Made by a program: the position numbers and the translations under genes. Below, in pieces: positions 5,420 through 11,998 of a stretch of 11,998 nt of DNA. This DNA is from Deltaproteobacteria bacterium (GTDB lineage Bacteria; Myxococcota; B64-G9). Location of the stretch: NCBI GenBank assembly GCA_030591745.1, contig JAUVAM010000034.1, positions 1 through 11,998 of the forward strand, read 5' to 3'. How positions within the stretch are numbered: position 1 is the first letter of the stretch; every line of letters begins with the position of its first letter. A model generated the notes under the pieces. That model saw nothing but the letters and a program-made list of their open reading frames with translations, was not told where the DNA came from and searched no databases.

Positions 5420-7239
5420 TGATGAAAGAGACGAAAATGAAGAAAATGCGACTCAAGCTGTGGACCTGGAGCCTTTTTGGGGCTCTCTTGCTGGCGGGCT
5501 GTGGCCTCTTGAGTAACGACTTGTTTTTCGATGGCGTGGGCCAGGTCTCCGGCACCCTCTTGCTGAATGGTTTGCCGGCCGAGGGCGCGGTGGTGTTCGT
5601 GCCCGACGCCGAGGACGGGGTTTTCGAGCGTGCCTCCACCGATGCCGAAGGTCGTTTCATGGTGCGTGCCTGGGCGGGTCGGGGGCGGACGCTTTTGGCT
5701 TTGTGGGGATCGTCAATGGGTTTGGCTCGGGATTTCGATCTGGCTGCCGAGGGCAAGGTGGATCTTGGCGAGTTGGAGCTTGAGACTTTGGGCGAACTGC
5801 GTGGCCGATTGTTGTTGGCAGGAGGGGATGCGCGGGAAGGGGAAGTTGAGGTAATCGGCAGCGCGTTGGTGGCCCGGCCCGATGACATGGGGCGTTTTGC
5901 TTTTCAGCTGCCGCCGGGAACTTGGGATCTGCAGTTCAGCGCCATTGGTTACGAGAGTCAGGATCTGAATGACGTGGTGCTGGAGGCTGCTCAGAGCACC
6001 GAGTTGGACCTGGTGGAACTGCTTGCCGATTCGGAGCATGTCTGCCTGGGCTCGGAGATGCGCACCGAGCGATACAGTCAGGGCGGCGGCGGGCAGGTGG
6101 ACCTGCTTTTCATCATCGACAACTCGGGCTCCATGGTGGGCGAGCAGGTGCAGCTGGCTGAGAGTTTCGCGGACTTCGTGGATGTGTTGGCCGATGCCGG
6201 TGTGGATTTTCGCCTGGGTGTGATCACCACGGGCATGGAGTCGGAGGGCTGTGGTGCTTGCACGGTGGATACCCCTTACTCCTGCGTTAACGAATCGGGT
6301 GAGAGCGGTCGTCTGCAGCAGCGCTTGGGTCATTTGGATAGCTATTCGAATGATGTGGCCGAGTTCAGCTTTGAGGAGGACGAGGCCTGTCGAATCGTGG
6401 GTCCTGACAATTTGGATTGTTTTTACGGCGCGGCTTCTCAGGCCGGCGTGGCCCTGGTGGGCGTCAATGGTTGTGGCTACGAGCGGGGCCTGGCCGCCAT
6501 GCGAGCCGCCCTGGACCCGCAAGGGCCGCACGCCGAGTTCAACGCAGGTTTTGTGCGCCCCACCGCCCGGCTGGCGGTGGTGGCCCTGAGCGACGAGGAT
6601 GACTGCGGCGAGGTAGGCGACATAAGCGAAAATATTGCAGGAGCAGGCGGAAGACTCTGCTATTACGCAGCCCGAGGTGAAGGACCGGCCGGCACGACCA
6701 GCCACCCCTTTGACCTCGACCAGAAAGTCTACGCCCTGACCCCCGTTAGCAGTTATGCCGATTTCTTGCGAGACCTGAAGTACAGCGTGGGCTTGGTTAC
6801 CTTTTCTGCCATTGTTGGGGTGAGCGACCCCGATGACCCTGCAGCTACCCGCATTGAGTACATGGATGACGCCGATCCCAGTTCGGATATCGTTTCGGTC
6901 TGTAGCGAGGTCGGATGCGAGGGTCGGTATTGCAACGCTTATCCCGGCACCCGCTATATCGAACTGGCCCTTGAAACGGGTGGCATGGTGGATAGTATTT
7001 GTTCCGGGGACTTTTCTCAGAGCCTGACTCGCCTGGTGCGAACCTCTACGGGCTATCTCTCCAGTCTGCCCTTGAGTCGTGAACCCTCCTCCGCGGATGC
7101 TATCGTGGTACAGGTCAATGGGGAACCCCACAACGACTGGATCTATGACTCGGAAACCCGGGCTTTGATTTTCGACAAGGTCAACCAGCCCCATGCCTAC
7201 GACGCGGTAACCATCCAATACGTCGCCATTTGCCAATAG
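5419..7239 (+). CDS. vWA-domain lipoprotein with carboxypeptidase-regulatory-like repeats
   Basis: This encodes about 606 residues. The lipobox L-L-A-G-C gives Cys28 (start at 5419) followed by Gly, so outer-membrane lipidation is likely. Residues about 40-200 hold two carboxypeptidase-regulatory-like beta-sandwich repeats (T-D-A-E-G-R-F-M-V; D-D-M-G-R-F-A-F-Q-L-P-P-G). A von Willebrand factor A domain follows, with the MIDAS motif D234-N-S-G-S238 after the strand DLLFII. It contains many Cys residues likely to pair in the periplasm or at the surface. Such domains bind protein partners through a divalent metal. The start is ambiguous: ATG 5419 overlaps the caspase stop (TGATG) and fits the chain of overlaps, ATG 5422 is next, and ATG 5437 gives a more typical short signal peptide (MKKMRLK). 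It appears to be the last gene of the coupled block, which suggests a link with the caspase module, but vWA lipoproteins are common in this type of genome. Confidence 0.9.
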   Translation: MMKETKMKKMRLKLWTWSLFGALLLAGCGLLSNDLFFDGVGQVSGTLLLNGLPAEGAVVFVPDAEDGVFERASTDAEGRFMVRAWAGRGRTLLALWGSSMGLARDFDLAAEGKVDLGELELETLGELRGRLLLAGGDAREGEVEVIGSALVARPDDMGRFAFQLPPGTWDLQFSAIGYESQDLNDVVLEAAQSTELDLVELLADSEHVCLGSEMRTERYSQGGGGQVDLLFIIDNSGSMVGEQVQLAESFADFVDVLADAGVDFRLGVITTGMESEGCGACTVDTPYSCVNESGESGRLQQRLGHLDSYSNDVAEFSFEEDEACRIVGPDNLDCFYGAASQAGVALVGVNGCGYERGLAAMRAALDPQGPHAEFNAGFVRPTARLAVVALSDEDDCGEVGDISENIAGAGGRLCYYAARGEGPAGTTSHPFDLDQKVYALTPVSSYADFLRDLKYSVGLVTFSAIVGVSDPDDPAATRIEYMDDADPSSDIVSVCSEVGCEGRYCNAYPGTRYIELALETGGMVDSICSGDFSQSLTRLVRTSTGYLSSLPLSREPSSADAIVVQVNGEPHNDWIYDSETRALIFDKVNQPHAYDAVTIQYVAICQ

Positions 7240-7254
7240 GGCTCCTTCTGCAAG

Positions 7255-7284
7255 TTCGCATCCCAGGCGTGTTTGCTGTAAAAT
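7255..7284 (+). promoter_or_regulatory. Candidate promoter for the FG-GAP lipoprotein gene
   Basis: TTCGCA at 7255-7260 and TAAAAT at 7279-7284 are separated by 18 bases, in the 67-base spacer before ATG 7307. The -10 box lies in TTGCTGTAAAATAAG, matching the TTGnnnTAAWATAAG found before the lipoprotein gene at 10910. The -35 match is weak. Confidence 0.35.
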
Positions 7285-7306
7285 AAGGTCCTTCAAAGGA
7301 GGACTC

Positions 7307-9076
7307 ATGCGTCGACTTTCCCTTTCCGTGGTCTTTTTGATGAGTTTTTCACTGTTGTTTTGGGTCGCTTGTTCCTCCTCCGATCCCGAGGGGCAAGACG
7401 CAGGCGTTGACGCCTTGGGGGATGCGGGCCTTGATGCGGGTGAGGATGCGGGTCTTGATGCGGGGGAAGACGCAGGTGAAGACGCGGGGGGAGATGAAGC
7501 TCATCAGGTTCGTGAACTGCAAGCCCAGGTGCTGTTGGGCGAAGGCGGCTTTTTTGGTACTTCGGGCGTGGTGATTGGCGCGGATCGGGGCTTTGCTATC
7601 GGTGCCCACTACGCGCCGATGGCATCGGGTCTTCAGGGGGGGCGGGTGTATCTCTTTGGCTTGGGTGTCTGGCCCACGGAGCTGACCGATGCCTCCCTGG
7701 TGCTTGAAGCGCCCGACGGGGCCGAGCAGGCCGCTTTGGGTTACGCCCTGAGCCCGGCTTGCGATATCGACGGCGATGGGTTTTTGGATTTGCCGGTGGG
7801 TAGCCACCTGTTCAGCCCCAGCACCGAATTGGCTGCTGCCGGACGCATTCTTGTGTTCTGGGGAAGCGAAAGCGGCATCGATTCCGCGGCACCCAGCATC
7901 CTGCGATTGGATGACAGTCTGCGGGCGCGCTTTGACTCCATGGGCCAATGCGTACTTTGCGCCGACTTCGACGGAGACGGTTTTGGCGACGTGATGGCCG
8001 GTGGGCAGAACGCGGGTGCCGACGACACGGGCCTGGCCGCCATTTGGAGCGGCTCGGCCGAGGGCTTAGACGAACTGCCGGATCTTCTGTTGACGCCGCC
8101 GGTGACGGCCAACCGACAGTATCTGGGCGCATCTCGTCTCTTCGCGGATCTGAATGGGGACGGGGAAGAGGATCTCGCCATCGGGGCCTGGGGTTTGATC
8201 AAGGGCGAGCTGCCCGAAGACGTGCACACGGGCGGACTGGTTCTTTTCTACGGTGGGGACGATTGGTCCGCCGGGTCCAGTCGCATCCTCGTGCCGCCCG
8301 ATGACGATCCTTTGAACATGGGCTCGGAGTTCATCCTGGCCGGCGAGCTTTTGGTCGCAGGCGCTTCCGACTACGCCTCATGCGAGGGCACGGGAGAGAT
8401 GGGTTCTTGTTGTAGAGTGGCCCAGCCCTGCAACGAGGGCTTGGACTGTTATCAGGGTTTCGATCATGGCTTATGCAGCCAGGCCTGTGATGTGGAAGCC
8501 TGCCCGGCGGGCTCGGAATGCATCACCGTAACCAGCATGGGTGAAGATCATCAGCAATGTCTGTTGATCTGCGAAGAGGGCGTAAGCGACTGCCCGACTG
8601 GCGGGGCCTGTGTGCCGGCCTCGGACACCTTGTCGGTCTGTGTGCCGGGCATGGCCCCAGGTGCTGTTTACGTTTATCACACAGGATCGGAGGCGGCCCT
8701 GGATGAAGAGCCGCAGCGCTTGGACGCCCCCGAGGGCATGAGTGGAGCCGGTTTTGGTCAGACGCTGGCCTTCGTGCCGGACTTTTTCGGAGAAGGACAA
8801 GGCGCGCTTTTGGCCGGCATGAAATACGCGGATGCCGGCGGGGCTGTGGCGGTTTATCCCATGGCCGAAGACGGACAAAGCTTTTTGGCCGTCTTGCCGG
8901 AGCTGATGCGGGCGCCCGAGCCCATGGATTGGGATTCCTACGGCGGCAACATCACCTATCTCGGCGACATTGACGGCGACGGCCTCGGTGACTTCTTCGT
9001 CGGCATCGACTCCCACATAGAAGGCGACCCCTACGACGGCGGCATCCAAACCGGCGGCGTGGTTTTTTATCGCTGA
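7307..9076 (+). CDS. FG-GAP (integrin-alpha-like) repeat lipoprotein with Cys-rich insertion
   Basis: This 589-residue lipoprotein starts at ATG 7307 with AAAGGAGG at 7295-7302. The signal peptide ends W-V-A-C, with Cys22 as likely lipid-bearing residue. A repetitive Asp-Ala-Gly linker follows (about residues 31-62). The body is a beta-propeller of FG-GAP/integrin-alpha type: calcium-loop motifs D-I-D-G-D-G (153), D-F-D-G-D-G (220), D-L-N-G-D-G (281) and D-I-D-G-D-G (554), each followed by a D-x-x-x-G pattern. A block with about 15 cysteines (about 359-445) interrupts the propeller and probably forms a disulfide-stabilised loop domain. It should sit in the outer membrane or at the cell surface and may mediate adhesion or calcium-dependent binding; the ligand is unknown. 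It appears to be its own transcription unit, with a spacer and promoter-like element upstream and a convergent gene downstream. Confidence 0.9.
   Translation: MRRLSLSVVFLMSFSLLFWVACSSSDPEGQDAGVDALGDAGLDAGEDAGLDAGEDAGEDAGGDEAHQVRELQAQVLLGEGGFFGTSGVVIGADRGFAIGAHYAPMASGLQGGRVYLFGLGVWPTELTDASLVLEAPDGAEQAALGYALSPACDIDGDGFLDLPVGSHLFSPSTELAAAGRILVFWGSESGIDSAAPSILRLDDSLRARFDSMGQCVLCADFDGDGFGDVMAGGQNAGADDTGLAAIWSGSAEGLDELPDLLLTPPVTANRQYLGASRLFADLNGDGEEDLAIGAWGLIKGELPEDVHTGGLVLFYGGDDWSAGSSRILVPPDDDPLNMGSEFILAGELLVAGASDYASCEGTGEMGSCCRVAQPCNEGLDCYQGFDHGLCSQACDVEACPAGSECITVTSMGEDHQQCLLICEEGVSDCPTGGACVPASDTLSVCVPGMAPGAVYVYHTGSEAALDEEPQRLDAPEGMSGAGFGQTLAFVPDFFGEGQGALLAGMKYADAGGAVAVYPMAEDGQSFLAVLPELMRAPEPMDWDSYGGNITYLGDIDGDGLGDFFVGIDSHIEGDPYDGGIQTGGVVFYR
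7421..7492 (+). repeat. 12-base coding tandem repeat (Asp-Ala-Gly-x units)
   Basis: Six in-frame 12-base units encode D-A-G-x, with x being Leu, Glu or Gly. The first 24 bases are nearly duplicated by the next 24. The repeat forms the flexible acidic linker just after the lipid anchor of the FG-GAP protein. Such tracts can vary in unit number by slippage. Confidence 0.85.
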
Positions 9077-9099
9077 GATGGGTTTCGTCGGATGATTTC

Positions 9100-10272
9100 T
9101 TAGGGTGTTTCCATCAGCGTGCAGGTGGAGGTGCTGGCCGTGAGGATGATGCCAAGCGGCTGGGATGGGATCACGGTTTCTACGGTTCCATCTTCTGGAT
9201 CCAGGCACAGGATGCTGTGGGTAAAACCACCGACCTCTTGTTCGGTGACGAAGAGATAAAACTTACCGCCCCAGGGCGCGAATGACCATGCGACCACCAG
9301 GTGCGCAAAAGGCTCCATGTCCCAGCGTCTGCCGGGTACGTAGGACCCGTCACTCTTGTCCAATTCCGTCACAAAGTGGCTCAAGGTGCCGGGATAGTAT
9401 GCGTAGAGCTTGCCGTCGGCCGTGCCGGCGACTTCGGGTATGATGGATTCGTGGGGGTTGGTGCCCAGGTGGGTGACGTTCAGAGAGTCGGGATCGATGG
9501 CACCCAGATCGCCATAGCTCGTGGCCCAGAGTTCGGAGATAATCCCACCCATGATGTACAGGGTCTCTTCTTCGCTCTCCAGCCCGTTTCGGGCAAAGCC
9601 CATTAGGAAGAATTCAAAACTTTCCTGCCCGGGAACGAAATCCGTAAGGCTGCATGCCGCGCTGGATTTGGGTTCGGAGATGAATATTTCACCGCTTGTG
9701 TAGTGTAGCCAGGCCTTGTCATGGCGGTCCATGGCCAGGCTCGCCACGACACTTGGGGGATCAAATTCGGCCCAGGGTTCGCCGGGCTCGCAGGTGGGAC
9801 TGGGGATAATTTTGACTTCATTGGCACCGTGGAGCGGGTTGAAGCTGTATAAGCGTCTGTCCACGTCGAACAGGTAGATGAGTTGGGCTTCCTTGCTGCA
9901 GCCGGGCTCCAGGCAGAGGCCGCCCCAGCACAGGGCTTCGCCGCAGTCTTCGACCAAATCACCCATGCTGCCGTCCGAATTGCAGGCGTGGGCATTTTCG
10001 TCCTGGCAGATTCGCGCATGAGCCGGATCGCAGTCGGCGCAACCCAGACCCTCCACACACAATTGTGGTGCGTTGCAGGTTTCTTCCAGCGTCCATTTCT
10101 CGTCCACGCAGATCTGATGACTGCCACCGTAGCAACGTGTCTCGGAGCCGCTGCATTCAATGTCGCCACCATCGATGATGCCGCTGTCTGATCCGGACGG
10201 ATCCCTCTCGCAGGAGATCACACTCGCCAAAAGAAGAATGCCCATGGATAGAATCAAGACGAATTTGTTCAT
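9100..10272 (-). CDS. Cys-rich lipoprotein with beta-propeller-like C-terminal domain
   Basis: This 390-residue protein is on the minus strand, with ATG at 10270-10272 and a purine-rich AGGGGG just upstream. The signal peptide ends V-I-S-C; Cys21 is the probable lipidated residue, followed by a short D/S/G-rich linker. Residues 40-125 carry about 13 cysteines with regular spacing, a disulfide-rich module of a kind repeatedly found in Myxococcota surface lipoproteins. Residues about 130-390 contain repeated short strands with L-Y-S-F-N-P, A-I-D-P-D-S-L-N, L-Y-A-Y-Y-P and C-L-D-P-E-D-G motifs, which suggest a six- or seven-bladed propeller of SMP-30/TolB style, but no catalytic residues can be assigned. 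It converges on the FG-GAP gene with only 23 bases between the stops, and diverges from the small membrane protein gene across a 123-base spacer. The function is unknown. Confidence 0.87.
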   Translation of the reverse strand: MNKFVLILSMGILLLASVISCERDPSGSDSGIIDGGDIECSGSETRCYGGSHQICVDEKWTLEETCNAPQLCVEGLGCADCDPAHARICQDENAHACNSDGSMGDLVEDCGEALCWGGLCLEPGCSKEAQLIYLFDVDRRLYSFNPLHGANEVKIIPSPTCEPGEPWAEFDPPSVVASLAMDRHDKAWLHYTSGEIFISEPKSSAACSLTDFVPGQESFEFFLMGFARNGLESEEETLYIMGGIISELWATSYGDLGAIDPDSLNVTHLGTNPHESIIPEVAGTADGKLYAYYPGTLSHFVTELDKSDGSYVPGRRWDMEPFAHLVVAWSFAPWGGKFYLFVTEQEVGGFTHSILCLDPEDGTVETVIPSQPLGIILTASTSTCTLMETP

Positions 10273-10395
10273 GACGCCCCCTGCTCAGTGGATGGTTGCT
10301 CAAAATGGAATCGTATAGGTAGGATACATGGAGATCCAGGAAAACGTGTAAGGAATGGGTCCTTCAGAGCGAATGGGTGATAGGAGTTTTTGAGT

Positions 10396-10827
10396 ATGTT
10401 GATTGCGCGTACATCCTGGCTGGGCCGGTTGTTTAGTTTGCTTTGGCCCGTGCTTTTGTTTCTGCCCATGGTTTTGGGTGGATTGATGGTGGGTTACTGG
10501 AGCGGGCCTCGTCTTTTGTTGTTTATTGGGGCTATCGTGCTCGCCATGGGGGGCTTGCGGCAGGTGTGGCGAGGGCGCTGGTCTTTGGCCACCATTACCT
10601 TGCTGGGCGAACGCATGGATTTGAAATGTTTGGGTCGAGAAGAGACTCGGAATCTTGGCCAGTTAAAAAAGCTGAATCGCAAGGAAGGCGTGGGTCGCGA
10701 GATCCTCTGTCTGGAGTGGCAAGATGGGGTCATTTGGCGAATGGATTCCTGGATGAGCCAGTATGATGCCATCGAGAAGAAGCTTGCCGAGCGTTTTCCT
10801 GAAGAAGATGAGTCCCTACCTGATTGA
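10396..10827 (+). CDS. Small two-helix membrane protein, possible PH-like cytoplasmic domain
   Basis: This encodes 143 residues. Two hydrophobic segments (about 10-33 and 37-54) are followed by a basic loop W-R-G-R-W and about 85 soluble residues ending in an acidic tail. The pattern of two helices, then short beta strands with charged turns (T-I-T-L-L-G-E-R-M-D-L-K), and a final amphipathic helix (D-A-I-E-K-K-L-A-E-R-F) recalls bacterial PH-domain membrane proteins, but I do not recognise a specific family. I prefer ATG 10396 because GGAG at 10383-10386 is 9 bases away; the in-frame TTG at 10390 would leave only 3 bases. The 123-base spacer from the divergent gene holds no convincing promoter to my eye. 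Confidence 0.75.
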   Translation: MLIARTSWLGRLFSLLWPVLLFLPMVLGGLMVGYWSGPRLLLFIGAIVLAMGGLRQVWRGRWSLATITLLGERMDLKCLGREETRNLGQLKKLNRKEGVGREILCLEWQDGVIWRMDSWMSQYDAIEKKLAERFPEEDESLPD

Positions 10828-10849
10828 TTCTTCTGTGTTTTTCGTCCCT

Positions 10850-10880
10850 TTGCCGCCTGCGTAAGTTGTGCTAATATAAG
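10850..10880 (+). promoter_or_regulatory. Candidate extended -10 promoter for the IPT/TIG lipoprotein gene
   Basis: TTGCCG at 10850-10855 precedes, by 16 bases, TAATAT at 10872-10877. TG at 10869-10870, one base before the box, makes it an extended -10. The core TTGTGCTAATATAAG matches the pattern TTGnnnTAAWATAAG seen before ATG 7307. The transcript would have a leader of about 25 bases before ATG 10910. Confidence 0.45.
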
Positions 10881-10909
10881 CCGATTTTAATCTTTCCATG
10901 GAGACTGTG

Positions 10910-11998
10910 ATGCGTAAGACGAGTCTGGTTTTGGGATTCTTTGTTTTGGCCCTCGGTTTGGTCGCTTGTGGTGGTGGCGGTGGTGACACGGATGCAGGCA
11001 TTGTCGACGGGGTCACGGACGCAGGCGGCGACGGGCAGGCTACCTTTGTGAAGCCGGAAGGCTACGCTTCGGTGACCTTCTTCATCGACGACAAGGCCAA
11101 CCAGACTTACGTCAGCTCCGATCTGCAATGGAAAGGCTCGTTCATTTACGATCCGACAAGCAACATCATTACTTATGACGCGGCCTGGGCCGGTGAGCTG
11201 GGTCCCTATCCCGTGCTGTACGACGACGGCCCCATCGCAGCCGGCGGGCACGAGATGCCCGGCGCGACAGCCGACGATCACGTCTTTAGCGTCGAGGTCT
11301 ATGTTCAGGCTCCTGCTGATTTGACCCAGGAATTCCAGTACGGCGCCATCAACGAATTCGGCAATTGGATCTGGGAGGGGTCCAACGGATCCTTCGATTT
11401 GGTGCCCGGCACCACGGACCGACTCGATGCCGACGGCTACTACATTCACGGCTTTGGGACCTACGACCTCAAGGTGACCCTGGACATTGCCCAGCTCAAT
11501 GCCGATTTCCTGCCTTTCGATCCGGCCGTCAATCGCATCTACCTGAAGGGCTCCATGAACAGCTGGGAAAAACGGCAGCTTTTAGACAACGGTCAAAAAG
11601 GCGACGTGGCGGCTGATGACGGCATCTATACCTATTGGCACGTTGAGAACCTGGGCCCCCATGACGGCATGTTGTACGTGGGTCAGCATGTGCAGTTCGT
11701 TTTCATGATCGACAACTTTGAATACAAGCGTGGCGACGCCCTGAGTGACGGGGTGGATGCAAGCACCAATTGCGCTGCGCCGGAACAATGGGACACCGTG
11801 CCCATCATCATGGAGAACGAGAGCCGTGGCCGCATCAAGAACTCCACGGTCTTCATGTGTGAAGGTGCCGGCGGCTTGACCCTTATTTCGATCGTACCCG
11901 GCTCGGGGTCACCCGAAGGCGGAACAGCGGTGCAGGTCTACGGCTCGGGCTTCGCGGATGGAGCCCAGGTGCTCTTTGGCGAGGCGGCGGCGAGCGAC
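10910..11998 (+). CDS. Lipoprotein with carbohydrate-binding-like domains and IPT/TIG domain (3' truncated)
   Basis: The frame is open for 363 codons from ATG 10910 to the right edge with no stop, so the protein is incomplete. GGAG at 10900-10903 lies 6 bases before the ATG; an in-frame ATG at 10898 would precede this site and is less likely. The signal peptide ends L-V-A-C (Cys20), an ideal lipobox, followed by a Gly run and an Asp-Ala-Gly-containing linker. Residues about 44-165 and 180-280 look like two related beta-sandwich domains of starch-binding/E-set style: Y-V-S-S-D-L-Q-W-K-G-S-F pairs with I-Y-L-K-G-S-M-N-S-W, and each has a D-x-G-x-Y/P-Y strand. The last about 40 residues start an IPT/TIG domain (S-I-V-P-G-S-G-S-P-E-G-G-T, then V-Y-G-S-G-F, then V-L-F-G). 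It is probably a surface protein for binding or adhesion; the ligand is unknown. Confidence 0.88.
   Translation, partial: MRKTSLVLGFFVLALGLVACGGGGGDTDAGIVDGVTDAGGDGQATFVKPEGYASVTFFIDDKANQTYVSSDLQWKGSFIYDPTSNIITYDAAWAGELGPYPVLYDDGPIAAGGHEMPGATADDHVFSVEVYVQAPADLTQEFQYGAINEFGNWIWEGSNGSFDLVPGTTDRLDADGYYIHGFGTYDLKVTLDIAQLNADFLPFDPAVNRIYLKGSMNSWEKRQLLDNGQKGDVAADDGIYTYWHVENLGPHDGMLYVGQHVQFVFMIDNFEYKRGDALSDGVDASTNCAAPEQWDTVPIIMENESRGRIKNSTVFMCEGAGGLTLISIVPGSGSPEGGTAVQVYGSGFADGAQVLFGEAAASD

Noticed and set aside
5713..7308. 531-codon minus-strand open frame opposite the vWA gene
   Set aside because: The plus strand encodes clear lipoprotein, regulatory-like and MIDAS motifs. The antisense product is rich in His/Gln/Thr with no recognisable domain and looks like a codon-bias shadow.
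9071..9119. Inverted repeat CGCTGAGATGG / CCATCAGCG around the two convergent stop codons, as a shared terminator
   Set aside because: Nine base pairs with a 2-base bulge and a 29-base loop, with no T-run after either arm. It is too weak to call a terminator.
8471..9208. 245-codon minus-strand open frame across the convergent gene ends
   Set aside because: It is antisense to FG-GAP motifs and overlaps the real minus-strand lipoprotein in another frame, with no signal peptide or motif.
10871..11449. 192-codon minus-strand open frame opposite the IPT/TIG lipoprotein
   Set aside because: The plus frame has an ideal lipobox, ribosome binding site and domain motifs running to the window edge, so the antisense frame is a shadow.

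Overview
The window is a GC-rich, gene-dense bacterial segment. It is rich in surface and periplasmic proteins of a style typical of the Myxococcota and related 'deltaproteobacterial' predators: lipoproteins with Asp-Ala-Gly linkers, Cys-rich repeat blocks, FG-GAP and Asp-box propellers, vWA proteins, and a MYXO-CTERM-like C-terminal anchor. That lineage assignment is an inference from protein style; there is no rRNA or marker gene in the window. No tRNA, rRNA, CRISPR array, insertion sequence or integrase was seen, and no gene-free stretch exceeds about 125 bases.

Positions 1-7239 (all + strand) form a tightly packed block of six genes. First comes a 5'-truncated Asp-box/Cys-rich surface protein with a MYXO-CTERM-like tail. 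An ATGA overlap links it to an MscS-family mechanosensitive channel. After a 35-base gap come an ECF-type sigma factor, a membrane-spanning putative anti-sigma factor and a caspase-fold protein, and then a vWA lipoprotein. The sigma/anti-sigma and anti-sigma/caspase junctions are both 4-base TTGA overlaps with TTG starts. The caspase/vWA junction is a TGATG overlap. This architecture argues for one translationally coupled unit.

The centre of interest is 2362-5419. The sigma factor is followed by a protein with an N-terminal H/C-x2-C motif, one membrane helix and a DUF4384-like extracytoplasmic domain. The next gene encodes a secreted caspase-like enzyme that keeps the His/Cys dyad, carries an EF-hand-like loop and a PEGA-like domain, and ends in what looks like an outer-membrane beta-barrel. 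A reasonable hypothesis is a transmembrane signalling module in which the caspase-like protein senses the envelope and/or cleaves the anti-sigma factor, releasing the sigma factor. The MscS channel and vWA lipoprotein may be envelope-side partners. No partner or substrate can be proven from sequence.

Positions 7240-11998 hold separate genes: an FG-GAP lipoprotein (+), a convergent Cys-rich lipoprotein (-), then, across a 123-base divergent spacer, a small two-helix membrane protein (+) and a lipoprotein with carbohydrate-binding-like domains and an IPT/TIG domain that runs off the right edge. Two of these lipoprotein genes share a promoter-like element, TTGnnnTAAWATAAG.
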